From Apostichopus japonicus (taxonomy: Eukaryota > Echinodermata > Holothuroidea > Aspidochirotida > Stichopodidae), in NCBI RefSeq assembly GCF_037975245.1, contig NC_092562.1, positions 27,851,554-27,915,553 of the forward strand: a DNA stretch of 64,000 nt. Reading direction: 5' to 3'. Of the stretch, positions 23,301-37,500 are shown piece by piece. The translations under genes and the position numbers were made by a program. The notes under the pieces are model-generated. The model worked only from the letters and a program-made list of their open reading frames with translations. It was not told the origin of the DNA and did not search any database. Within the stretch, counting starts at the first letter, position 1. Every line of letters begins with the position of its first letter.

Positions 23301-24105
23301 TCTCAGAAAAAAACATAACCATATCAAATCTACACCATTCTGAAGTTCACTGATGACATTTCACAAGGTTCATCACTTCATAATTAATGATTAAAGATTG
23401 TTCAACTTTTTGTGTTATTAATCAGGAATACCAGTATTTGGAGATGAGGTTTGCCCATTCATAAATAATAATGTAAGAATGGCATATTGTATGTAAGTTC
23501 CGTTAATATCACAACGGATGAAGTATGATTTCTGCCAAGTAAATTCCATCATAACAATATCAAAATTAATATACCACACGCTCAGTGTTTCTAATCCCTC
23601 TTTACATAAAAATGGAGTAGTTTGATGATTCACACAAGATATGTAATATAACCAACCTCAATTGCCCCAAAACAGAAGTTGGTCGTCAAGATTGCATTGA
23701 TTTGTTAGTGGAAAAGTTAAACCCAGGATTAGGGAAGGCTAACATTCACCTTTTTATGAAGGAAAGTTCACCTATTTTTGTTATTTAATATGGGGCTGGC
23801 TTACATACTCATTAATTACATACAAAGAAAAAACAGTTCCTCGTTAACTAACATGAGCTAAAAACAGAGTTATTTTATAATATAGAGAGAGTGTTCACAT
23901 ATTCATAACTACATTAGTGTGTTTGTCTGTTCTTAACAATATGAATAGTTATTCATTTGATCCATTTTGTTCCTGCTCAATGATTTAAATCGTATCAGAA
24001 GTAAGTCGAGTGTTTTCTTCCAACGGATCTTTTCCTTGTACACTACTTAACTTTCTCGATGGCGGAGGTTTCGACAATGGTGAGGTTGAACGGATCGTGA
24101 GAGGA

Positions 24106-24528
24106 CTAGAAAAATATTTCATCCAAGAAAGACAGACTCGTAGACTTGCCTGAATCTTGATCAAGATTTAAATCAATATCAGGAGTAGATTTCATTTGTC
24201 TCGTAATTAGATCTGAATTGTTCAAACCATTATTTTCTCTTGATTGGTCACTACGATCAACCAAATTTGATAAATTTGTCGTCCTAGTATAAAGTTCACT
24301 GCTATAAGTATTGCACATAATCCCCTCATTTTCAGTGATATTTGCATCAACAATTCTTAATTCATTACGATATGCTTCCTCCCGGAGTGGGTAAGAAGGC
24401 CGAGGCTTTCGTTCGATCAAAGAGGCGTTGGCACTGCTAGTCACTTTTTGGTCATCTCCTTCAAAGGATTCTTTAATTTTTTCAAATTTGTCAAATTCAT
24501 TCCGAGTCTTTTCAGATATTTCTTTGCT
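24106..24528 (-). CDS. ERCC6L2: Open in-frame extension behind the ERCC6L2 TGA
   Basis: Directly after the TGA the same frame stays open for 140 codons to TAG at 24108-24106. It begins SKEISEKTRNEFDKFEKI and ends STSLSFLDEIFF. The last part resembles the short SILDDLF motif of the human protein tail. There is no plausible intron that would remove the TGA: the only nearby GT (in actGTAGGG) and any AG would leave an intron of about 55 bases or less. Possible readings are a nonsense allele or base error in this assembly, stop-codon readthrough, or a truncated protein whose tail has only recently been lost. Confidence 0.6.
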   Translation of the reverse strand, partial: SKEISEKTRNEFDKFEKIKESFEGDDQKVTSSANASLIERKPRPSYPLREEAYRNELRIVDANITENEGIMCNTYSSELYTRTTNLSNLVDRSDQSRENNGLNNSDLITRQMKSTPDIDLNLDQDSGKSTSLSFLDEIFF

Positions 24529-27500
24529 TCATTTCTTTCTCCTTGTATGATCCCCTACAGTCTGTCGGTCATCTTCGCTGCTGGACGAATTGTCTGAATT
24601 AAATTTTCCAATACCTTCTGGTTTCTTCCATTGTCTACGATATTTACCTCCACATTTTCTTGGTTTAGGAGCATTTATAGCTTTCACAGGTATTTTACTT
24701 TTCTGCGATGCCTTGCTTCCTTCTGTTACTCTCTGATCTACCATACCTTCCTCTTTGCTCACTTCTAGATATCTTTCCACAACAAGGGAAGGATATTTAG
24801 TTTGGTAGTACCTATGTAATAGATCTTTACAAGTGTCCTCTGTTCCTGTTGCTATGGTGTATGCCAGAGTATCCACAGAGGAAAAGTCCAAAACTTTGGC
24901 CATATCTTTAAGTTGTTCGCTGAAAACAGTGAATGACAATAACAGATGGTACACACAATGGTTATAGAAATTATGAGAAAATCTTGTAGAAAAGGAACTC
25001 CATTTTGAAAATAGTATTCACCTGATCACCATTTATGCAAGACATCAAGCAACTACATTCTGTGAGTGAAGTATCAACCCACTACATGCTTTATGCAATG
25101 GGTCTACCTACTGCACACTATGTGCAATGTGTCTACCTACTGCACAATGTGTACAATGGGTCTACCTACTGCACACTGTGTACAATGGGTCTCTCTAATG
25201 GCACAATGCATATAAGCAATGGATCAAACCACTACATGCTTTATACAATGGGTCTACCTATGTCAAACTGTGTGCAATGGGTCTACCTACTGCACACTGT
25301 GTGCAATGGGTCTACCTACTGCACACTGTGTACAATGAGTCTCCATGATGGCACAATGCATATAAGCAATGGATCAACCCACTACATGCTTTATACAATG
25401 GGTCTACCTACTGCACACTGTTTACAATGGGTCTACCTACTGTACACTGTATGCAATGGGTCTCCATGATGGCACAATGCATATAAGCAATATATCACCC
25501 CACTATATGCTTTATGCAATGGGTTTACCTAAGGTACACTGCGTGCAATGGGTCTACCTACTGCACACTGTGTGCAATGGGTCTACCTACTGTACACTGT
25601 GTACAATGGGTCTCCATGATGGCACAATGCATATAAGCAATGGATCAAACCACTACATGCTTTATGCAATGGGTCTACCTAAGGTACACTGCGTGCAATG
25701 GGTCTACCTACTGCACACTGTGTGCAATGGGTCTACCTGCTGTACACTGTGTACAATGGGTCTCCATGATGGCACAATGCATATAAGCAATGGATCAACC
25801 CACTATATGCTTTATGCAATGGGCTTACCTAAGGTACACTGTGTGCAATGGGTCTACCTACTGCACACTGTGTACAATGGGTCTCCATGATGGCACAATG
25901 CATATAAGCAATGGATCAACCCACTATATGCTTTATGCAATGGGCTTACCTAAGGTACACTGTGTGCAATGGGTCTACCTACTGCACACTGTGTACAATG
26001 GGTCTACCTGATGGCACAATGCATATAAGCAATGGATCAACCCACTATATGCTTTATGCAATGGGCTTACCTAAGGTACACTGCGTGCAATGGGTCTACC
26101 TACTGCACACTGTGTACAATGGGTCAACCTATGACTTACTGTGTGTAATATGACTACAACCTGCATTCAATAGGGAACTTATTTATTATACACTGTATAC
26201 AATATCTATCTATGGGACATTGTATATGATGGATCTAACTATGGAAAAGATGTAAATGGGTTGCTCACTGTGCTGATAGCACACTATATTTCATTTCTTT
26301 GAATTACTTTGATTGCATATTCTCTTTATTTACATGCACGCATACCTTTTGTTTGCAAGTCTCACCAATGTAACCAATTAACTTCACTGTCAATCTATTT
26401 TCTTCATTGGAAACTTAATTCATTATTAAAAATGCGTAGTATATTAACTGAAGGAATCCATGAACCGTAAATGAACTATCAGATACAAACACATTTTCAT
26501 GATCAAGTAAGTAAAACCAACATTACCAATGTTGACTTACCGGCGTATTCCCGACGGTGTTTGTCCGACAAATATTGTTGTTTCACCGGAACGGAAGGTT
26601 GCCAACGTGGTACCCTCTTTTCTCTTCTGCTGTGTTGATTTTGAAGACATGGTATCAACCGATTTAGAATTTGAAGCTACACTTTTGTTTGTATTAAGGG
26701 TGGGTTTTAATTGCTTCAATTCTACGTCATCACTCTCGGAACTAGATTTCTGCTGCAGAAAGAAAGAAATCAAAACGGTAATATTCATGTCAGGCACAGA
26801 ATCAACAGAGTAGGATTTTAGCAATATAATCTGACATTCTACGGTATTTCAACATTGTAACTAGGAAAAGCTACCAACTGTCAGAAAGTTTTGGAAAAAG
26901 CACTGCCACGAATTACAGTTTTAAGATGTACAGTATTCAACTGTTAGACAGACATCATACAAACCCAAGCAGCCTCTATCTATAAAGAGTAGCTAAGTAA
27001 CAAAATATTGTCATACAAGTTTCATTGGGTATTGGAATTTTCTAATAATTTCAAACACCACTTCAGATATAGGAGAAACACAGGGCAGATTAGTGGAAGA
27101 AACCTCGCCTAATAATCTGTACTGCCATAACCCAAACATACAAACTCCTAGAAAGCTAGGCTCATTGTATCAAATACGTACTATCAGATGTTCACTCATT
27201 ACTCAATGTTGACATAAATACATCTCACCTTCTCCAGCGCTGGGACTCTACAGAATGCAGGCTCTTGGCTGTAACGATGGTTATCATAAACATCAGCGAG
27301 GGCAGTCTTTGATACGTGATCCTCCACTCTGCTCGCACCTATCACCTTTAAATTTGAATGAACATATGCTACTCCACATTCTCCTGTAAGAGGAAAACAT
27401 TTGAGGGATTTGTGATTTGTAAGAAAGGTTTTCAGAGATCACTTTTCCAGGGTGTGGGAAGATTCTAAATTGAAAATACAACACTTAGCTCTTTCCAAGT

Positions 27501-28570
27501 TTATTTATACTTTCTTAGACAGTTGTCCATTTACTGACATAATACACCTCTGAACCAGTGTTTCTCTCCAAATCCTTTTCTACTTTCTGGGTGTTATCAG
27601 ATTAAACTGGTGCATGATCCCTGGTGACACATGCAGCATGCAATGTACTGCCTGTGGCTTCTGACCGGCATCCCCCACTGCAAAGAAATGTCTGTATTGG
27701 GATCGCCATCAACAATTTGGACACTGGTTTGAATCCCACTTAAGTTAACCTCTCTTTTCTATTTTCATGCTTGTTTTTATCCCCCCCTTCCATGATTAGT
27801 CCTACATTTGTTAATTTTACATGTATAAGAAATTAAATTAATGAAGCATGTTTAACTTATTATTATAAATATATCAACGTTTTGGACAACTGATCCAAAC
27901 CACACTTACGGAATACTTTGCTCTCAGGATCACCATAACTTTGTGAAGATGTAGTATCAGTGCTTCCATCCGCCTCGTCAACCCTCCTAACATCTCCAGT
28001 GCCCGCATCTTCATCCACCATGCCTGCGACTCTCCTCTCTCCTGATGATGTTTCTACTCGTCTACCCTTCATGCCCACCCCCTTCCCAGAATATCTTCCG
28101 TTCTGATGCAAGCTGTGTCCGACATTAAGAACCGATGGTGATGCAGACATATTTGTACCCTTGTATTCGGTTACATGTTGTGTTGACTGTTTCTTACTTT
28201 CATCACCAGTGCTGCTCTTAGCTTTAGAAATAATCTTTCCACCTTTCGTTACTATGGCCTTGCCCTTAATCCTCAGCAGGCCGTGCTTATCATCATCATC
28301 CTCTTCACTGGAGTTGCTCTCTGAATCGTAATGTTTTTTTCTTCTCTGACGACCTTTGTCCTCTTTCTTGCGAGACCGTTTGTGAACGGTCTCCGACTCC
28401 TCTTCTGAGGGTGAGATGTTATCAGCGGAATCCTGGTAGAGTTGACTGGCTAGTCCGTGGGTGTCCCCTTCATCACTGCTGCTCTCTGATTGGTCGCTAC
28501 AAACTGGAATATCATCACTTGCGACATCTTCACTGACATCGTCTTCCGGTACAAGGAGATGATGTTCATC
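24529..28570 (-). CDS. ERCC6L2: ERCC6L2 exons 20-23: acidic/serine linker and HEBO-like tail
   Basis: Residues 824-1295. Exon 20 (661 bp) is disordered and rich in Ser, Asp, Glu and Lys ([22 protein letters not shown]), with basic [16 protein letters not shown] as a possible nuclear signal. Exon 21 carries [20 protein letters not shown], like the VHSNQNVVGSSR block of vertebrate ERCC6L2. Exon 22 ends [14 protein letters not shown], then exon 23 [19 protein letters not shown] and [12 protein letters not shown], the helical HEBO region. The frame stops at TGA 24531-24529 after RRKK. Confidence 0.9.
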
Positions 28571-31500
28571 CTGTGAAAAGCCCAAAAAATACATTCTACT
28601 ATTTTGATGAAGTCTAATATACCATCTGTGTACTATAGTAAATAGTCATAGCCTTGGGATATCTCAGTTGAGGCAGGTTCTTTTTGTTGTCCATATTAAA
28701 AATTTTGTTCAATTAATAGATACCAAGATAGCATAGCTATTAGTTTCTGTTCAGGAAATGAAGAAGATATATTTGAAATTTCAGTTGTGCATTGTTCATG
28801 TCATTAAATGACAAGCCTGTCCAACCAATGAAATATTTAGAAATAAATGACCAACTAATCAATTTCGAAATCTGTCAAAAAAAAAATTATTTTCATTAGT
28901 ATCAAATCAATTACAATATTTCGTCATGTCAGTATAATACTCTGTAAGGTTTACATTAAATCATTGCAAATTTGGCAACAAAATGCAAAAAAAAGCTGTG
29001 TAATATAAACCTTCCAATGAAATCACAGACAAATCGATACACATTGTTTCCAACTATAACACTTTATTTAGGTACTGTATTGATCACTGGCCGGCACGGC
29101 CACGTGTCTTACAATCATAATTAATATTTATCACAACAATGTGCTCTGCTTCCCAAATGTAGGTTCTTTATGTTAATCATGACCTGCAAGGTGGTAGAGT
29201 TTTAGTGTTAACAAATTACCAAAAACGTGAAAAATCTGCTTGTTCTACATTAACTCTACACATCGCAATACAACTATAGGGTTACCATATGTCATGATTA
29301 AATCTGGATTTTCCCGGTTTTGCAAGTAATATAAACCGTCCCGCTGGGCAAACTAAATTTCCCCATTTCTTAAAGGTGTTTGTTTGAGATGATCAAAAAT
29401 ATCACTGCTTTTACGATAGCTTAAATGAAAAGCACACACATGACCGTTTCAGATGGATGATACTATCTTTTTCAACACACAAACATGATTGATTGCAGCA
29501 AATTAGCTTCACAACCTTTGTATGAAAGACAGTGAAACATTGGCTACATAGTAAAATTTCATACTGAGTCATGTTTGGCTACACCATACTAATTAACCAA
29601 CTTGAGATTAGAAAAAATTCTGGTAAAAATGAAAACTTCAGGACATTTTCTGTTATACTAAGATGGTGTATAAAGCTATAAATATGTAACCATTTAGTAG
29701 TCGCCCTCTTACAAAAAAACAGAAGGGACACCTCCCCCCTTTACCCACCTCCACCAGGACAGGTTGTCCCCCTTGAACCACAGATACATGGTAACAATAA
29801 AACATCTAAAAGACAAACATTGGTACAATGATAAACAAGGTTAAAAAAAAAACCCACACAAACCTCATCTTCAGATTTGACTTTAAGTGGAATATATTTG
29901 GCTGTCTTTATACCTTTCTCTGCTTTTACTTCCCTCTGTGCAGAAAGAAAAAAATGTAAAATCTTTAAAAGATTGACAAATTATGCCAAAATTTGTACAT
30001 ATGATCAACACAAAACTGATTGCAATACGAAGGACAAACACACACACACACACACAAAATAATCCAAAATCATTTTATATTCTCAAGAAAGTTACATGGC
30101 TTACTATTAATTACAAGTATTTTCTCATCCTAATTAATCTCCCAAACCAGAAGAAGTGTAGTAGGTATCAACTGTTATATTAGTATTTGATGATACATCA
30201 ATCATATTTGAATGACATCTATTGATATCTGCACAATCCATAAGTCCTTAACAATCACAGTTCAAAGAGCAACGTGAAACAACAAGCTCTGCACTGAGAT
30301 TGGTCTAGATGAAAATCCAGAATTTAAAAAAGGAGTGTGGGGCATTGATGTTGCTGAGGCCATCTTGAGTCTTGAGGTCTCCTCTATGAAACAACTAAGC
30401 TTGAAGAGTTGAAATTGTGCATTATAGAGAAAATTTTAATATGCTATTAATAAGATATATAATTAGTTCCACTGGCAAGGTTGTGCTAAATAACTACTAA
30501 TAACTAAAAATTTTGCTTGGTGTTCAAGTAAGGACAATTTTTCCATGGATGACCTGCTGTCCAAACATCTTCCTAAAGTACTCACTAATATGCTTATTTC
30601 AAAGTCGTAAAAATATGTCTCCATTGGATGACAAGACACACGGCCATAAAAACATTTCAAATACATTAAGGGTTCTCAGAAATCATACCCCACTGCAGAG
30701 AAAGTAAACAACATCTGTGCCAGCATAACAAGGCTCTGACAACTCTGGAAAAATGTGTCTGCTTCAACTCCAAGGGGCGACCAGTCTAACAGGTGCCAAG
30801 GTACACCTCAGTGTACTGAAGCATACAGGGGGCGACCAGTCTAACGGGTACCAAGGTACACCTCAGTGTACTGAAGCATACAGGGGGCGACCAGTCTAAC
30901 GAGTGCCAAGGTACACCTCAGTACAAGGGTGTACTGTGTACTCAGGTGTACTCAGGTGTATTCAGGTGCACACAGGTGTACACAGGTGTACTCACAGATT
31001 AGTACAGAAAAGACTATACTCATACAAGAACATATAGGACTTGTAGTAGAGAGGAAACCAGGACATGCCAGTTCTGTCTTCCCATTTAACTTGTCACCAA
31101 TCAACTTACAGTAATGTGTATCACAAAATTAGCTTAATATAAGTATATAGCTTGTAGCTGGGTTCTGCAGGAGTTGCTCCTCACCTGTATGAGGTCCCTC
31201 GTCAGGCAAGATCCCTCCGTCCTCAAAGTAAACAGATTCTTCAGTCCAAACAGCTCCCCCTTTTGCTCCTCTTCTCCTGCCACTGCAGTGAAGTATCTCT
31301 TGGCATTTTCAGTTGTCATGGCGACGGTAGATAATTGCTATAAAAGAGAGTGAGAACAGATAATTTTATCTTCACACCACGATGATTCAAAGCATAATTT
31401 ACAAGACATTATGAATTTATATTACATTAAATTATATGTAGTTTCGATTCTAGAATCATTTTCAAAAGAATAACAGTGTGTGAGATTAAGGACTTCAGTC

Positions 31501-34500
31501 ACTAACATTATAACAATATAATAAGTACAGATATCCACAAACAACAAAATCAAAGAAAATCCAGGGAAGGTGATCCAGTGTTTATGCAATATTGACTTTC
31601 TGCCAGCCTAACAAACAATCCAGAAATAATTTTATTTTGATGAAACTTCTTACAAGTAAAATCTTTGAAATAAAATGAAACATTATTAATGTGGTCATTT
31701 AAGTTTTTAGGTGTATTTTAATCTAATGCAGAGAACAAACATGACGCTGGAAGTCAAACCCTGAGCGCTGCTCACAAATTTGGCAGATATCTTAGACAAA
31801 TTTTTCAATTCAGCTTACAAATTGATGATTAAATGATGTAAAAAATTAATAGCAGAACTTACTAAGGCTAAGAAAACTAATTATGAGATGTTCATCATGA
31901 TGAAAATTACAACAATTGCTACTGCACAAAATCTTCACTCAATGGTCTTACCAATTTGAAGTTTTAGACAGCAAGGAAGTTATTGGCTACAACAAGATTA
32001 GAACCAGTGAAATGAGAAGAAACTTATTCCTGCATTCCATTTCTTGAATTAAGCCAAAAAGCTAGCAATTTAACTGTGGGATTGTAAACTTAAATAATGC
32101 TTCAGCTGAAATGATTTTTTTAATAAAGACAGAACCCTGATAAAACTGGAAGATAGTTTACAGTTTTAAACAACCATATACATTTCTAATCCCAGTCAGT
32201 AGTTTACTTGTGATCTATTTATTATTTCTTTAGCATAAATGTATAAATTATCTATTCCACACTTATCAAAACTGATCACACACCTGCTTATAAACTTGTC
32301 TAAGGTACATATTTTCTTCTATGCACCCTGTCGATATCAGTCTGTAAACTCTGACATCACGGTGCTGTCCGATCCTGTAGGCTCTGTCTTGCGCCTGGAG
32401 GTCATACATTGGGTTCCAATTAGGGTCAAAGATCACTACCACATTAGCACCAGTGAGATTCAGACCCATTCCACCTGCCCTTTAAAAGCCAAAGAGAAAA
32501 AGGAAAGAAATTAATCAAACTAAGAAATAATGAATTGGAGAACATATCCTAGATGGAATACAAGAACACAATATCAAAATCTTCATATACAGCATAGCAA
32601 CTCCTAAAGCAGCATTCTCAATAAATTTTTCTATATTAAGAACTTACAGAAATACTGGTTGGAGTAAAAGGCTAGAGAGAACCAAAATCTTACAATACTA
32701 GAAAGGGAACAATGTGTAGCGTAGGCTTGTAGGATACTCAAGCCTAATACTTACAATGGAGAAATGTGTAGGATAGCTAGGCTTGAGGATGGTCAAGCCT
32801 AATTATTATAATGGAACAATGTGTAGGATAGGTTGGTAGGATACTCAAGCCTAATAGTTAGAATGGAACAATGTGAAGGATAGGCTTGTAGGATACTTAA
32901 GCCTAATACTGAGAATGGAACAATGTGTAGGGTAGGCTTGTAGGATACTCAAGCCTAATTATTAGAATGGAAAAATGTCTAGGATAGGCTTGCAGAATAC
33001 TCAAGCCTAATACTTAGAATATGGAACAATGTGTAGGATAGGCTTATAGGATGCTCAAACCTAATACTTAGAATGGAACAATGTGTAAGATAGGCTTGTA
33101 GGATACTCAAGCCTAATTATTAGAATGGAACAATGTGTAGGCCCAGGTTGGTAGGATACTTAAGCCTAATACTTAGAATGGAACAATGTGTAGGATAGGC
33201 TTGTAGGATACTCAGGTCTTATAGATAGAATGGAGCAATTCATGTAAAGGCTAGGCTTGCAGGGAACTCAAGCCTAATTTCTTAATATCACACATGCATG
33301 GTTAGTGCAAAATTACAGGCAGAGATTTTTTTAGCAAGCCTCATTGAAACTGGAGTTGACTCGCAGGCATCTTTCTGAGATCCCCTGCCCTACACTAACA
33401 TCATCACCTCAGCAGGCCTAGCATCTCACATTTTTAACCAGTTGCTTCAAAAATCTACTGACAAAAATCAAGTTCCAACTGGCATTTTCCTTGCATGTGT
33501 AACATCTGGAAGTCATGCTTATATTTCGACTTACTATTGCTGCCCGACATATCATGTGTAACTTATGATCTTATGTCTACTGGCAGACAAAAAGGATGTG
33601 ACTTTTGTTTCTACTGGAAAACAGCAAAATCCACTGGCAATTAACCTGAATTTCAAGGACCCAGCGCACCTCTGCATAAACCAAGAAAATTATATCAAAA
33701 TGGCAAAAATCACCTTACAATTTTAAAGGCAGCACAAACATCATTGTCACAGCAAGTTACAGAAACATCAAAATTTCATCAAAAGAAGTAACAAGTCGCC
33801 AACATAACGAATTAAGACACAGACATAACAAGTGGATAATGACTTACTTGGTCGATATCAAGAATAGAAAGACATCTTGATCTCGGTTGAACCCATTCAC
33901 TAATTTCTGCCGGTCACTGGCTGATGTTTTACCGTCCAACCTATAGTAGATGTAATCGGTGGTCCGAAGATACATCTCCAAAATATCAAGAAGCTTGAAA
34001 GAAGTGGAACAATACAATAATATTTGAAAAAATTGAGACAATAATTGGTAAAATATGGAAACAGAGAATCATCACCTTTATGGACAATATTTAAATTGAA
34101 TGACAAAGACAAGAAACTCTCTTTACACCGGTTCATCTAGGCCTGTGTACATGATGCTAATTACTACATGGGGGGGGGGGGAAAGAAATACAAAAGATAA
34201 TTCAAACTGGGTGTTTGAATACTATCCATAACCATAAAATGACCCTCTGCCAAATACATCAGGAATGAACATTAAAATACTTGCACATGTATAAATCATT
34301 ATTCTCTGTTCCTCTTCTTTGTAAATCCTGATAAAAAAAATTAACTTTAAGGCTAAATTAATGACGTATTGGCTCCTCATTGCAATATTAATAATGTTGA
34401 TCCATTGTTTAGTAAATTCTAATAATAATTCCAGCAAAATATGTCCTTTAAACTCCATATTAACAACAGAGCATTCTCGAATGACCTTTGACACTATTTG

Positions 34501-37500
34501 TCCTTGACAAAGTTGTAACACATTCTAAACCTTTTGTTTACCCATTGAGTTTTGTGTTGCATCTGAGGAACTGACATATTGGTCTGGGTATTAGACTTCA
34601 TAGTCCAGTCACTTAGATTGATAAACCTCAGTTGATTAAAGGATAAATTCTCATATTTAAAAGTGTTATTGAGTAACACTCGAGTAGTTTGATACAATTG
34701 TTGGATTTTGGCTACCAAACATGACCAAATACAAAATTTGTCTTTCAGTTTCAGGATTTGCTCACCTTGGTATAGTACGAGAATAAAAGGACTTTGCTGC
34801 CCTCCATTTTGAATATACCCAGTAACTTTTCCAATATCATCATCTTGCCACAGTAATGGGGATCTGATAATGTGGTAAATCTTGCTTCTTGGGTTAACTT
34901 GACAAACTCGGGGTGACCAGCGAAAGCTAATTTGGCAATCTTCTCTGACAAATGTTTCTGGAGGGACGGCATTCCCGGAGAAGGTATCAGGAGAGCTGCG
35001 TGATTGGCTGCTTTGATTAGTGCACTCATGAGGCTAAAGGTCACTGCTTTCACAGATAAACCATCAGTTGTCTTCTACAAATTAAGATAGACAACATTAT
35101 TTCTTTAGAATCTTTATTTTTGTAATCACATGTAATTAAATCCATGACACTACAGAACTGTAGAAGATTTGCTGATCTCATGATGGCTTCTCTTAGTGTC
35201 CATGTAAACCTTAATATGTAGCTTAAATCTTGTATTAGATGAGTACTATATGAGTACCAATGGGTACCTGCAAGTACCTATGTTGCTATGGTGCAGAGTG
35301 TATGAACACAGCTAGGGAGCTCTGTTAGGAAGGGTAAAATATTTCACTAGTCCCATGATTAGTTATGGGTACTTACAACTAGCCATAGTACCCATGAGAA
35401 GCTATGGGTACTTATGACTAGCTATGGGTACCTATGGGTTGTTATGGGTACTTATGACTAGCCATGGTACCCATGAGTTGTTTAGGGTACTTATGACTAG
35501 CGAGAGGTACCTATGACTATTTATGGGTACTTACAACTAGCCATGGTACCCAAGAGAAGGTATGGCAACTTATGACTAGTTATGGGTACCTATGAGTTGC
35601 TATGGTTACCCATGTGAAGCTATGGGTACGTATGACTAGCTATGGGTACCCATGAGAAGTTAGGGTACTTGACTAGCGTGGTGCCCATGAGTAGTAATGG
35701 GTAGTTATGACTAGCAATGGGTACCCATGAGTATTTAAGGGTACTTATGACTAGCTATGAGTACTAATGAGAAGCTAAGGGTAATTATGACTAGTATGGT
35801 GCCCATGACAAGCTATGGGTACTTATGACTAGCTATGATACAAGCACTTATGACTAGCTTTGGGTACCATGAGAAGCTATGGGTACTTACAAGTACCTAT
35901 CAATACATGTATAGAATCAAGCCTCTTACCTTATAATGACACTTTCCTTTTTTCACACCGCTCCCACAATCACATGGATCGTGCTGCATTAAAACCAGTT
36001 TCATTTCTTCAGAGTTCAAGAGAGCTCTTGTAATACTAATCTGAAGATCTGTTAGCTTGCAAAAGACAACTTTTTCATCTGCAGAATACAAAAAATTATC
36101 AACTTAAATATTTGGAAAGGAATATATTTATATATGATGATGCAGCAAAACAACTGATTTTCTGATTAATCATTTAATTCTTTACTCTTTAATCAAACAA
36201 TTGTAAAATTATCATACGATTTGCATATCTTACACAACCCCTTCATCTAAATTCTTTGCAATATAGCTTTTAACAATGAAATGGATTAGGAAGGTGTCTT
36301 TAACTTGAAGAGCAAAAAATTAAACTGATTGGTGAACTCAGAATGGTGGGACATAATGTAGCCCTCTGTGATGTCATGAAAGTCTTGAGGCAGCACATGT
36401 TTTTATTTGTGGTATTTCATTGGGGGATCCTCACTTATGAGGTAGGATATATGTCGTGAGATACCTACAACATGCAGTAACCCTATATGATGAGGTAGCG
36501 TGCATGAATAGCCTATTTCATGATGTAGCCCAGTGTGAGGATGTAGCATGATATGAGGTAACGTTTTACATAAGAGTAGCCCAATATACAGAGGTAACCT
36601 ATGTAATGAGGTAGCGTGCATGAGGTAGCCTATTTCATGCTACCTCCAATGCTATGCAATGCTTCTGTTTGTTCAATACATAACCAAAGAAACATAACAC
36701 ATTTTTCTTTTGTTCCTACCTTTTGTTGGGAATTGATCTGATATTACAGACTTTGTCCTGCGCAACAACCAAGCTCCTCTCAACTTGCTGAATTCAAGAG
36801 CAGCTGAAATGTATCATATAATATCCCACCAAAAAATTGTCAATATCAAAACATTGTATTATATTAACTTACAAAAAAAACCTGAAGTCACAACATACTG
36901 TATATTCTATATGATCATTAAATTGACATTGGGACCTGGTATATAGGTTGTTGCAGTTTTAGATGCCAACTATTACAGAACATTGACATCACAATAACAT
37001 AAAAAGATATATACATTACAAGGAGGTCCAGCAATGTAAGAAAAAGCATATAGAAGACATGAATTGTTTTAAATCCCCCATCCCACCCCCGGGGCGGGCT
37101 CCCCTAATTACCAAAACTGATGGCAATAACTTTTGTCCCAGTGCTTTGCAAGCAAATGCCAAGTCGGTTGATGCCAATACTCATGAGATGATCTCAGCCA
37201 ACAGGATTCAATTTGTTGTATAAAACTATAATCTTTACCATATAGATATGCCCAAGCAGACAATACAATATTAACAACAACAACACTTTATACAAGGACA
37301 CTTACATATTTCATGTTTTCTTTCTTTGCTTCTTCTTATTGCTATAAAGGCTTTCTCATTACTTCTACAACCAGCTCACAATACTAAATGTTCTGTTGCC
37401 ACGGTGAAAACCATGGCAACAGTAGAAACCTTCATCTATATTTACTCTTACATTCATGTAAATTCATTAAACCAACACCTTACGGCAAATTTCATGATGT

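Noticed and set aside
24529-24600. A mini-intron removing the ERCC6L2 TGA
   Set aside because: The only usable GT and AG would leave an intron of about 55 bases or less, far below the others in this gene.
25035-26153. Several overlapping plus-strand open frames encoding a repetitive Tyr/Cys-rich protein
   Set aside because: They are the translation of a 30-bp intronic minisatellite; the period is a multiple of three so stops are missing by construction.
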